Part shown: piece by piece, positions 1 through 7,809 of the stretch
How positions within the stretch are numbered: position 1 is the stretch's first letter
Layout of the letters: each line of letters opens with the position of its first letter
From: an uncultured Flammeovirgaceae bacterium
GTDB lineage: Bacteria; Bacteroidota; Bacteroidia; Cytophagales; Cyclobacteriaceae
NCBI GenBank assembly: GCA_937883755.1
Contig: CAKZYA010000023.1
Coordinates: 1-64,000 of the forward strand
DNA: 64,000 bases
Direction of reading: 5' to 3'
Notes under the pieces: generated by a model
The model's input: only the letters and a program-made list of their open reading frames with translations
Told to the model about the DNA's origin: nothing
Database searches by the model: none
Translations under genes and position numbers: made by a program

Positions 1-330
1 AATTCTGACTTTCAAATAGTTAATCCCATCAACTGCTTTTATCAGGGACGACTAATTAGGGGTTCCTTTATGTAGACGAAGCCTACTGAGGGCAATGTGG
101 GGGGTGATAGTATCATACCCCTTTTCTTTACAATCCACTAAAGGGTGATTTGGTGCATTCCCCTACCCTTAAATAGCCCACTTTTGGGGAATCTTACACC
201 TCACTGATCCTGTAGATCAGGACGAAGGGGCTTCTGTGACTTACGACGCGAAGCGCGTCGTAGCTGAATTACATGTTACTAGGAATTTCACCCTTTTGTG
301 CAACGAACCCGTCATTCTGAATCGTATCAA
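1..330. other. Non-coding left flank
   Basis: No convincing coding frame is seen. The stretch holds a perfect 9-bp inverted repeat (arms at 242-250 and 254-262, loop AAG) about 70 bases beyond the stop of the last gene of the defence operon. There is no T-run on either side, so a rho-independent terminator is only possible, not shown. A 17-bp string at 66-82 recurs exactly at 28908-28924. Confidence 0.5.
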
Positions 331-1227
331 CTAAAAATCTAACTCATATTTATAGCTTCGATCAATTCCAAAAGAATATTCCCGACTAAAGTCGCCGCTT
401 GGCACATAGCATAAGGCGACGTAAGAGTGTGATAACTGACTTTTATAGAGTGCTATTGATGTTGGTTTAGGGCCTTGCGAACATGCTATAATATTATACT
501 TCTCTTTGAGCTTCTTTATTTCAGAGTTTATGATACTTAGTCCAAAATCTTTAGAAAATGCATCAATGGTAAAGGTTTTTAGATCAGTTTGACCTTTAAT
601 AGCACTCAAATGTTTTTCCTTGGAATTTCTAACCTTATTCTCAAATTGATTACCCTGTTGTATACCTAATACCATGAGTTTCGGTTCATAATAATCAACC
701 AACTTTCTTGTTCTTATTTCGTCAAATCCAGTAATTAGAAGTACAGCTGTTGGCTTGTTGAACTCACTTATCCCAGAATGTTTAAGGAGCAGTCTAGGAG
801 ATTTAGGTTCTTTGCTCAACCATTTTTTAGTATACTTTTTTGGTGAGTGATAGATACAATCAACTCTAGTACAGTACTTTCTAAGAAAAAAAATCAGAGT
901 CCAAATAACCTCTCTTGGTATTGTGCTAATATCAACTACCGGCTTCTTAAGACTCTTATGATTTCCATCGACAAGAGATTCAAGCCTTTTCCAAGTGAAA
1001 AAGGGATCTTCATAATTCAACTCAACTAACTCGAAATGAATGTGTTTTTTCTTACAGTATTCTTGGATTTTAGCTTTATTTTGATTCTCATCATGAGAGC
1101 CTGAAATATTTACAAAAAGAAATACTTTTTTTGTTTGATTGAAATGCTTGCAATCCTCCTTAATTCCTAAAAAGCTTCGCTCTTCCCAGCTAAGTCCAGC
1201 AAATAATATGTTACTAATTGTTTTCAT
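331..1227 (-). CDS. Uncharacterised two-lobed defence-operon protein
   Basis: A 298-residue protein and the last gene of the methyltransferase operon; its start codon overlaps the ATPase stop by 4 nt (ATGA), implying translational coupling. It has no signal peptide or membrane segment. The N-terminal half alternates strand and helix in a Rossmann-like way: a hydrophobic strand ending in a Gly (residue 11), a second strand at about 35-41, then a DISTIPRE-type motif (D99, S101, T102, R105, E106). The C-terminal half has a glycine/proline turn (GPKP) followed by a helix and strand. I recall similar unnamed proteins next to P-loop ATPases and suspect a nucleotide- or ligand-sensing Rossmann/CARF-like fold. 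That is inference; no catalytic residues can be assigned. Confidence 0.75.
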   Translation of the reverse strand: MKTISNILFAGLSWEERSFLGIKEDCKHFNQTKKVFLFVNISGSHDENQNKAKIQEYCKKKHIHFELVELNYEDPFFTWKRLESLVDGNHKSLKKPVVDISTIPREVIWTLIFFLRKYCTRVDCIYHSPKKYTKKWLSKEPKSPRLLLKHSGISEFNKPTAVLLITGFDEIRTRKLVDYYEPKLMVLGIQQGNQFENKVRNSKEKHLSAIKGQTDLKTFTIDAFSKDFGLSIINSEIKKLKEKYNIIACSQGPKPTSIALYKSQLSHSYVALCYVPSGDFSREYSFGIDRSYKYELDF

Positions 1228-2960
1228 CCAAAAAGCTCTACTTGGATATCTTGATCTTCTTCATCTCCATCATTATCATTATATGGTATTTTAATATTAT
1301 TAGACGCTGCATTCCATAAATCTGAACATTTTATTGATACTCGAGCATGCTGTCCTTTTGGATCTAGGCCTCTTGTAGGTAATAAAATTCTGTTTGGAAC
1401 ATAATAAGTTTCTTTTCTGCCATCATCCTTAGCATTGCCTTGTCTGGTGTATAATACCTGTGCTAACTGAGCTATCTTTAGAAGCTCAAGGAGTTCGTCA
1501 TATCTTTCATGATTTTGTTGGGATATGGTGAACATTATTGCCCTAGGTTCAGACTTGTGACGCATTAATCTACTATGAAATAGAATCATGAGATTATCGA
1601 AAAGTTTATATACCATCTTGGATTGGTCTAAGGAACACGTTTCTATTTCATTTTCCAATCCTTCTTGTAGTCTTTTCCACATTGCGTCACTTCTTTCTAT
1701 TAGAATTTGCTTTTGAGTTTTAGGTGGAATGGAAGATATATTCTTTTTACCCTTAGTCGATGAAATCATGAAATCAAACATGTAGTAACATGGATCTAAA
1801 AGGTTTCTTACGATTCCTGTTGAAACGTCGATTATTGTATCAAACCCTGAATAAGGCGGAAGGTTTGCTTTGGCGGATCTACTACGAAAGTAGTATGCCC
1901 GTCCATACTTATATATATGATCGGTTACTTTCTTTTTTTCACTTTCCCCATATTTCTTTTCTCCCTCTTTTTTGGCAACTTCTTTGAAGTTTTCAATTCC
2001 TTTTTCTAAATCTGGATTGGTTGGAAAAAACGCCTCTGGTTCACAATCCAAGTTATTGATTTTCTTTAATCTCCTTTTCACAATGCTTTTGGCCAAATTT
2101 GAAAATTCTGAATCCTTATTGTAAAAAGGTTTCTCTAAGTCTATTGTAGTAAAATCGTGACCTTCTAATATAGCTCCTCCAGTAGTAGTTATTCGTCTAG
2201 GCTTATTGACTTTAGCTGTAGCAACTTTAATGCTGAAGTCTGAATGATCTCTATACGCAATCCATGAATTAAGCACCTTAACTTGATGAATGTTTAAATC
2301 TTGAGCATCATCAATTAAGAATATAAAATGGGTGTTTTTGAGTATCTTAGCTTTTTTTATCTTGTTCATCAATGGTATGAGGAGCGTTGACATTGTTAAA
2401 GCCCTAGAATAAAATTCATCATTTTTTGTATCGTTTGCCTGTATTTGGGTATTAATATTTTCTTTGATAACCCACTTATTTACAGCGTCTAGGAATGATA
2501 ATTTTTTGTTCAATTCAATTGAGAATATATATTCAAAATCTTCTTTGAATTCTTTATCTAAATCTTTGAAAGCCTCCTTAACCTCTTCTAAATCCTTGAG
2601 AGAGTCTGTTAGTTCATAGGCAATAGAAAGTACAAAATAGTGTTCCGCACTTATCTGGGCTTTATAATCATTGTCTAATAATAAATATTCTCTTTTGTGA
2701 AACAAGGGGGTGATGCACGGAATATGTACCGCCACTTTCTCGAACAGATCTTCATCTTTGTTTCTTTTTGGATCCTGATATTTTATCTTAAAAGAGCTAT
2801 AAAGAAGAGCCATTGTTTTGCCTGACCCTCTCTCTCCAAGAAGGAATATGTTTCTTTTTGATTCCAGAAACCTTGAATAATTGAAATGAGGCTCGTAGTA
2901 ATCAAGTATCTCATTAACAGTTAAGTTTTTGGCTGTTTCGTACTCAAATGGATTTTTCAT
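1224..2960 (-). CDS. ORC/Cdc6-like P-loop AAA ATPase of defence operon
   Basis: A 578-residue cytoplasmic ATPase. The N-terminus (NPFEYETA... FNYSRFLESKRN) leads into Walker A GERGSGKT (42-49); Walker B is FLIDDAQDL (214-222) with acidic pair D217-D218. These match the bacterial ORC-CDC6-like STAND/AAA ATPases found in conflict systems. A charged middle part follows, with a C-terminal region that may be a winged helix. It overlaps the HD gene upstream and the 298-residue gene downstream by 4 nt each, so the four products are probably made in a set ratio. The likely role is an ATP-driven sensor or switch linking the methyltransferase/HD proteins to an effector. The family call is fairly sure; the role is inferred from context. 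Confidence 0.85.
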   Translation of the reverse strand: MKNPFEYETAKNLTVNEILDYYEPHFNYSRFLESKRNIFLLGERGSGKTMALLYSSFKIKYQDPKRNKDEDLFEKVAVHIPCITPLFHKREYLLLDNDYKAQISAEHYFVLSIAYELTDSLKDLEEVKEAFKDLDKEFKEDFEYIFSIELNKKLSFLDAVNKWVIKENINTQIQANDTKNDEFYSRALTMSTLLIPLMNKIKKAKILKNTHFIFLIDDAQDLNIHQVKVLNSWIAYRDHSDFSIKVATAKVNKPRRITTTGGAILEGHDFTTIDLEKPFYNKDSEFSNLAKSIVKRRLKKINNLDCEPEAFFPTNPDLEKGIENFKEVAKKEGEKKYGESEKKKVTDHIYKYGRAYYFRSRSAKANLPPYSGFDTIIDVSTGIVRNLLDPCYYMFDFMISSTKGKKNISSIPPKTQKQILIERSDAMWKRLQEGLENEIETCSLDQSKMVYKLFDNLMILFHSRLMRHKSEPRAIMFTISQQNHERYDELLELLKIAQLAQVLYTRQGNAKDDGRKETYYVPNRILLPTRGLDPKGQHARVSIKCSDLWNAASNNIKIPYNDNDGDEEDQDIQVELFG

Positions 2961-3991
2961 GATTCGACCTCAGCTTTTATTTTCTCAAAAACTTTTGTTA
3001 TGTCACATTCAGGATACTTACTCACAATACTTTTGGATGGAGATCCATTCCTTCCAGGCACGGGTATATCGTCCTCCAATTCAATTTTTTGGATCAATAA
3101 ATTCTCTATTGGTAGGTTATTTATATTAAATTGAAAAGACACTTCAGTCTTTTTAAATGGTATTAAAATGTTCGAATAATAACGAGTATACTTTCGTTCT
3201 TCATCGAGTTTTATTATTCTTCCGTAAGCAACTTCAAGTGAGCTCTTGAATTTGGATCCATCAGGATCATCAATAGGATTATAGTTAAGGTGACACGTTA
3301 TTACCACTCTCCCAGAGCCTCGATCAATAAAAATATTCGCTATGTTTGAGTACTCATGATACTTAAGACTCTCTTCGCTGTACCCCCCTTTTTCTCCTGA
3401 TAATTCTTGCCTATAAAGTGAAGTTCGGTGAGGCCCTTCTTCACATTCATCACCAAACCGTAAAATTGCGGCTAGTTCTCTCAACCTTATTTTTTCACCA
3501 TCTTCCAGGTTTGAAAATTCATCAACTTTTTTGAGCGTATCAAGTACATTTCCATTAGTATCCCTTCCAGTGTGAGCCTCAACTGCCGAGAGTATCAAAT
3601 TTCTTTCTTGTATATATTTTGTGTGGTCTTCTCCTCGAACTTTATTATATATTTCTGCAACCCTCTTCTTACTTTGATGACCATCTCTACCTTTGATATT
3701 GCCAACATCGTGAAACAATACTATCATTCCTAGGGCGTATATTTCATGAGCATTAAGACTATCCTCATCTATTAAGTGATAAACTCTTTTCAGAACATTT
3801 TTTATGTGGGATGAATCATGGCGCGTAAGATCAGGTTCAGCAGCTGCAATTTCACCGTATATTTCTTCAATCAATTTATTTCTAGCTGAGGTATATTTTT
3901 GATAATAAGCCTCAGCTTCATTTTTAGTTAAAACTTTATTAAGTTTTCTTTCAAGCAGTTCCTCAAAATTTTGCTTATTCCAAATTGCCAT
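2957..3991 (-). CDS. HD-domain protein of defence operon
   Basis: A 344-residue cytoplasmic protein with an HD-superfamily metal-binding signature: RHDSSH (H58, H62) and, after two helices, LFHDVGN (H94, D95), then a helix rich in basic residues. HD proteins are usually metal-dependent phosphohydrolases or nucleotidases. The long C-terminal part, mostly strand-like from about 210 to 320, is not recognised. The arrangement resembles the HD domains described in bacterial conflict systems beside ATPases. It starts inside the 3' end of the methyltransferase gene (17-nt overlap) and ends in a 4-nt overlap with the ATPase gene. It could be the effector (nucleotide or nucleic-acid hydrolysis) or a signal-degrading regulator; the sequence does not decide. 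Confidence 0.85.
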   Translation of the reverse strand: MAIWNKQNFEELLERKLNKVLTKNEAEAYYQKYTSARNKLIEEIYGEIAAAEPDLTRHDSSHIKNVLKRVYHLIDEDSLNAHEIYALGMIVLFHDVGNIKGRDGHQSKKRVAEIYNKVRGEDHTKYIQERNLILSAVEAHTGRDTNGNVLDTLKKVDEFSNLEDGEKIRLRELAAILRFGDECEEGPHRTSLYRQELSGEKGGYSEESLKYHEYSNIANIFIDRGSGRVVITCHLNYNPIDDPDGSKFKSSLEVAYGRIIKLDEERKYTRYYSNILIPFKKTEVSFQFNINNLPIENLLIQKIELEDDIPVPGRNGSPSKSIVSKYPECDITKVFEKIKAEVES

Positions 3992-5048
3992 CTAAGTTCA
4001 ATATTTCTTCAAACACTTTTTTTGCTAGTAAGGGAGGAACAGCATCAGCAACTTGTTGCTGTTGATATCCAATTGAGCCTTGAAAAATATACCTATCTGG
4101 GAATGACTGAAGCCTTGCAGCCTCTCTAACTGATAGACCCCTATCTTCAAAAGGATGTATAAGCATATTTTTTCTAAAATTGCCTATGACTTTTGAGGGC
4201 TGATTAGCTAATAGTCTATGATATATGCCTGTGTGACATCTATTTCTGTCGGCATAATTTTGCATTAATTCCTTTGGAATATTTTGCCAATTTCCACCTT
4301 GAGGAACATGTTTATACCTGGTAATGATGGTTTCTGAATTCCTTGTAACCAAATTATTACTACAACTTTGAGCAGAATTTCTTAACAGTTTGGCATACTC
4401 GCTTACCTGTTCATTTTTCGAGTACCGAAGTTGGTCAATTGTATTGCCATTACCTACTAAAGGCAAATCCTCAATTGCTTCTGAAACCGTAATTCTTTTT
4501 TTTATTTTGTGCGGAAAATTGTATTCTAATCCAATCCGATTGGCCACAATGAAAAATCGATTTCTTTTTTGAGGAACTCCATAATCTGATGCATTTAGCA
4601 AGGCATAAAAAACTTGAAACCCTAGTATATTTAGCTCATGAAGGATATTATCAAAAAAGACTCCTCCTTCGGTTTCTTTGATGCCAGATACATTTTCGAT
4701 CACTACCCATTCTGGATTTAAATGTTCAATAAACCGAATAAATTCTTTGTAAAGCCAATTATTAGGGTTCTTAAAATTCCGTGTTCTTGAATTCGATACA
4801 GAAAAACCTTGACAAGGCGGTCCCCCAAACAAAACTAGCTTTTGATCAATGTGATGTCTTACTTTTTCAATATCAATATTTTTAATGTCGGAATTTATCA
4901 TTTTTACCTCTGGCAAGTTATGATGGTAAGTTGAGGCGGCAAATGAATTCTTATCGATAGCTACCTTTACATCAATACCTGCGTCTATTGCTCCAAGAGA
5001 TAACCCGCCAGCACCAGAGAATAAATCAATACCTTGAAATACCTGCAC
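3975..5048 (-). CDS. DNA (cytosine-5-)-methyltransferase
   Basis: A 357-residue C5 methyltransferase with its motifs in order: motif I DLFSGAGGLSLG (8-19, SAM binding), motif IV GGPPCQGFS (75-83, catalytic Cys79), motif VI ENV (118-120), motif VIII PQKRNR (159-164), then a short variable target-recognition region, and motif X near the end with ADAVPP where GNAVPP is usual. The start is GTG; no nearby in-frame ATG would keep motif I. It is the first gene of a four-gene minus-strand operon. Methylation of host DNA to mark self is the expected role. No recognisable restriction endonuclease lies beside it, so the partner effector is probably among the downstream HD, ATPase and 298-residue proteins. 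Confidence 0.93.
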   Translation of the reverse strand: MQVFQGIDLFSGAGGLSLGAIDAGIDVKVAIDKNSFAASTYHHNLPEVKMINSDIKNIDIEKVRHHIDQKLVLFGGPPCQGFSVSNSRTRNFKNPNNWLYKEFIRFIEHLNPEWVVIENVSGIKETEGGVFFDNILHELNILGFQVFYALLNASDYGVPQKRNRFFIVANRIGLEYNFPHKIKKRITVSEAIEDLPLVGNGNTIDQLRYSKNEQVSEYAKLLRNSAQSCSNNLVTRNSETIITRYKHVPQGGNWQNIPKELMQNYADRNRCHTGIYHRLLANQPSKVIGNFRKNMLIHPFEDRGLSVREAARLQSFPDRYIFQGSIGYQQQQVADAVPPLLAKKVFEEILNLDGNLE

Positions 5049-5355
5049 CTGATTAGGAAGTAGTGAATTTTAAATAAAAATTCTAAAAATATATGTAACT
5101 CTTCAATTATCCACATATAGAACAGATAAAAAGATTGAAATAAGATTATATTAAACTATTTAAATATATTATGTAATATATCATATTTCACATTTGGTCT
5201 AACAAGATTTGTTCAATCAATCGGATGAAGCAGTGTTCGTCACCAATTGCTTACCAGTAGTCACTCCAGACCTCCAGGTCATGACTTAAGAGCTTTCATT
5301 ACCCTAAGGATAACTTAGGGATAGCAATATTACCATTTGAAGTTAAAATTTCCAT
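5049..5355. other. AT-rich intergenic region upstream of the methyltransferase operon
   Basis: No gene seen. It holds the presumed promoter of the operon, though no clear TTTG/TAnnTTTG pair was found. A perfect DnaA-box-like nonamer TTATCCACA lies at 5107-5115. A 7-bp stem (5302-5308 with 5314-5320, loop GATAA) lies 36 bases beyond the small Cys-rich gene; without a T-run it is only a weak terminator candidate. Confidence 0.4.
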
Positions 5356-5517
5356 CTACTCAGGAAAACAATCTAGACTTCTCTGTTTCACCTGTTCGGC
5401 TCTTATTCTATCTTGACCCACAATATGAGTTCCTACATTTTGGTCTATCTTGAGACAGCAACTACCACAACTTGTAAGGCATCCGCCAGGAGCACCACAG
5501 TTTGGACATGTACTCAT
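5356..5517 (-). CDS. Small cysteine-rich protein
   Basis: A 53-residue frame with an ATG start. The N-terminus has CPNCG, then GGC, then TSCGSCC within the first 22 residues, resembling a zinc-ribbon or metal-binding knuckle; the rest is polar and ends in CFPE. Six cysteines packed this closely in a non-coding frame would be unusual, and this is the main reason for calling it. It reads toward the methyltransferase operon on the same strand but some 300 bases away. Too short for a family assignment; it could be spurious. Confidence 0.4.
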   Translation of the reverse strand: MSTCPNCGAPGGCLTSCGSCCLKIDQNVGTHIVGQDRIRAEQVKQRSLDCFPE

Positions 5518-5876
5518 GATAATAGTATTTATGTTAGAAAATTCATAGATACCTATTCTAATATGTTCTGTTTAGGTTGCTAACCTGATAATTTTAAGAA
5601 GAACAAATTCAGAATTTTTGATGAAAATATCATTTTGGAATAAAGAAATTATTTAACATTATTACAATACCCGATATTGGGTATTTTTGAACTCATATAT
5701 CCCATTATGGTAATAGTAATATCATTGTTCCGAAATTTTCTTCCAGTGTGCTCTTGGTTCTCTCTACCTTATGGAAAGCTGTTATTAATCATTACGGTCT
5801 AGTGGGAGCACTGTACTTATTCGGTGTAAGAAAGGGTGGTATTTGACACTCAGCTATTTTTTTGTTACGAGTAGCT
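5518..5876. other. Intergenic region with no recognised feature
   Basis: AT-rich spacer between divergent small genes. Short A/T runs and imperfect repeats are seen but no coding frame, promoter pair or terminator that I can support. Confidence 0.4.
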
Positions 5877-6047
5877 ATGCCTAAATTCTACGTTGTCTAT
5901 GAAATGAGCCATCCTGAAGAACCAGATCATCCGTGGTACGAAGAAACTGGGAGTTTCGATAGTCCAGAACATGCTAAAAAACATATTTCTTCACAGTATC
6001 CGGAATGGAATTATACATTTCATGAGGTTACGCTACTTGATAGCTAG
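5877..6047 (+). CDS. Small hypothetical protein (56 aa)
   Basis: A 56-residue acidic, aromatic-rich protein starting MPKFYVVYEM. An in-frame TTG lies 15 bases upstream, but the ATG gives the more natural N-terminus. Strand-helix-strand spacing (FYVVYEM, SPEHAKKHISSQY, YTFHEVTLL) suggests a compact alpha/beta fold. No signal peptide and no family recognised. It stands alone, with non-coding sequence on both sides. Confidence 0.5.
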   Translation: MPKFYVVYEMSHPEEPDHPWYEETGSFDSPEHAKKHISSQYPEWNYTFHEVTLLDS

Positions 6048-6320
6048 GATTTCAAAATCAAGAAGAAAGTCATTACAAAGCCTCCTTCTAAGATACGACT
6101 ATATTAGCCTCATTCATTTAATGTTAGAACCCTTAGTTTAGCCAGGAGTGTACTAAAGGTTGGTTTTGTAGATACTGTTCTATTTTGGTGTTTCAATCTA
6201 TTTGCTTCTAAAGGTGAATTTTATTTGTTTAATTATCCAGTTGAGCTAATGGAGACCTCTACAGAAGGTTATGCAAGTGCATTTCTGGCATACAAGAACT
6301 CAAAATAAAATTGATAGATC

Positions 6321-7010
6321 ATGTCAAATGTCGAGAATAGACCAGACAAAGAGTCCTCAAGTGATAGTAATTTCAAGTATTTAATCGATAAAGCTGTAGA
6401 GTTAATAGAGAAAGTTTTATATGGAATCTTCAGATGGATAATCAAACCCAAAACTTGGAACTATCTCATATTGTATGCGATAACACGATTGATTGCCGAG
6501 TTCTCTTCGATCAAAGACGGAATCTACGAGATAATTGATAATTGGATCAAGAGTACACCAGACATGGATTCTCTATTGCTGTTTTTCTTAGATGCAATAA
6601 AGATACTTATTGTATGGTTTGTAGATTCAGGATCGGAGGGTAGCACTCTTAAGTGGTTTTTATTTATTATAGTGATTGTACTTATCAGTGTAGTACCTTT
6701 TATTCAGTTTATTAATCGGGAAGGTAAACAAAAGATTAGAGTACAAAATTTAAGAAGAGGTATAGATGAAGAAAATTTTAATACTATTTTTAAAGAATTG
6801 GAAAATATTGCTGATGAACAGAATCAGAAGGAATTCAAGAGTAGAATTGTTTTTTCGATGGGTAGTTTTTATAGTAAGATAGATGACTATAAAGAGCTAT
6901 TTATTTCATCTGATTTTCAGAAAATGAAAAAGAAATTGGGGAAAAACGAAACAACCTCAATAAATAAGATCGAAAAGGTTTTTGAGTTCATTGAAAAAAA
7001 ACTACGCTAA
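6321..7010 (+). CDS. Hypothetical membrane protein, first gene of a pair
   Basis: A 229-residue protein. A polar N-terminus is followed by an amphipathic/hydrophobic stretch at about 33-60, a possible segment at 88-100, and a strong transmembrane segment at about 112-132 (WFLFIIVIVLISVVPFIQF). The C-terminal 95 residues are charged and helical (lysine/glutamate rich) and probably cytoplasmic. The next gene begins 2 bases after the stop, so the two form an operon. No family recognised. Base use is AT-rich like the surrounding accessory genes. Confidence 0.65.
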   Translation: MSNVENRPDKESSSDSNFKYLIDKAVELIEKVLYGIFRWIIKPKTWNYLILYAITRLIAEFSSIKDGIYEIIDNWIKSTPDMDSLLLFFLDAIKILIVWFVDSGSEGSTLKWFLFIIVIVLISVVPFIQFINREGKQKIRVQNLRRGIDEENFNTIFKELENIADEQNQKEFKSRIVFSMGSFYSKIDDYKELFISSDFQKMKKKLGKNETTSINKIEKVFEFIEKKLR

Positions 7011-7012
7011 GT

Positions 7013-7459
7013 ATGAGAATAATATTGATTTGTCTATATTTCATAGTAAGCCACCAACTATGTTATGCCCAATTTAGCCTTGATGAAATTAATATAAAGA
7101 CTAACGGAAGCCTTTTGCGCTCCCAATTTACCCTAACTGATGAGTGTACTATTTTAGAGGAAGATTCAAAAGGAGATTATTATATTTACTCTCTGAATGA
7201 AGTTGAAATATCTCTTATTAGTAGTTCTCAATTTAGTAGTTCTGAATTCGGATATGTTATCCGTGTGAATTGTTGTGATGGAAATTGTATTGGACATAAT
7301 GGTAAAAATTCTAGGCCCAGAAATATTCCCGCCAAAATTATTGAAATAAAGCAAGAAGAAACTGCCCTTAAAGTCGTAGCACTTTTCAATCAGTTTAAAG
7401 AATTCTTAGGTTGTCTAAATCCTGGAGGTCAGACTACCTGTATTGACTCACCTAAATAA
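7013..7459 (+). CDS. Small secreted protein, second gene of a pair
   Basis: A 148-residue protein with a Sec signal peptide (MRIILICLYFIVSHQLCYAQ, cleavage after about residue 19). The mature part has six cysteines in its second half, including VNCCDGNCIGHNG, which suggests disulphide-stabilised periplasmic folding or metal binding. It starts 2 bases after the 229-residue membrane protein gene and is probably co-transcribed with it. No family recognised; the pair might be a membrane protein with its exported partner. Confidence 0.65.
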   Translation: MRIILICLYFIVSHQLCYAQFSLDEINIKTNGSLLRSQFTLTDECTILEEDSKGDYYIYSLNEVEISLISSSQFSSSEFGYVIRVNCCDGNCIGHNGKNSRPRNIPAKIIEIKQEETALKVVALFNQFKEFLGCLNPGGQTTCIDSPK

Positions 7460-7809
7460 GAATAAAAGAAGCCTATCTAAAATTAGCTCGATTCTATAGG
7501 TGTCATCAAGACACTATCAAAAATGTATTATATATCCCCCTACCCGATCCGCCTAGATTGATTCTTTTTCCTTTGGCAAGTCCCCTATCTCTGTTCACTT
7601 ATCAACGTGCACAAATGTCACGCCCAAGCCGGGTTTTGATACTGATTTATCACAGTGTTGCCAGGGCGCACTAGTGGGGTAAAATAAGGTACGATAATTC
7701 AACGTTATCGTGCCCTAATAGTATGAGAGCTGCATACCTTCTGCTTTGACCTAATAAACAATTAGACTAATCTTCTTTCAGCAAAAAACCTTCCTCAGCT
7801 CACAAAGGC
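7460..7809. other. Intergenic region between convergent genes
   Basis: No gene seen. It contains a C-rich stretch near 7541-7550, of a kind that also occurs in a few other intergenic places here (near 160 and 9530), and short imperfect repeats. No hairpin plus T-run strong enough to call. Confidence 0.4.
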
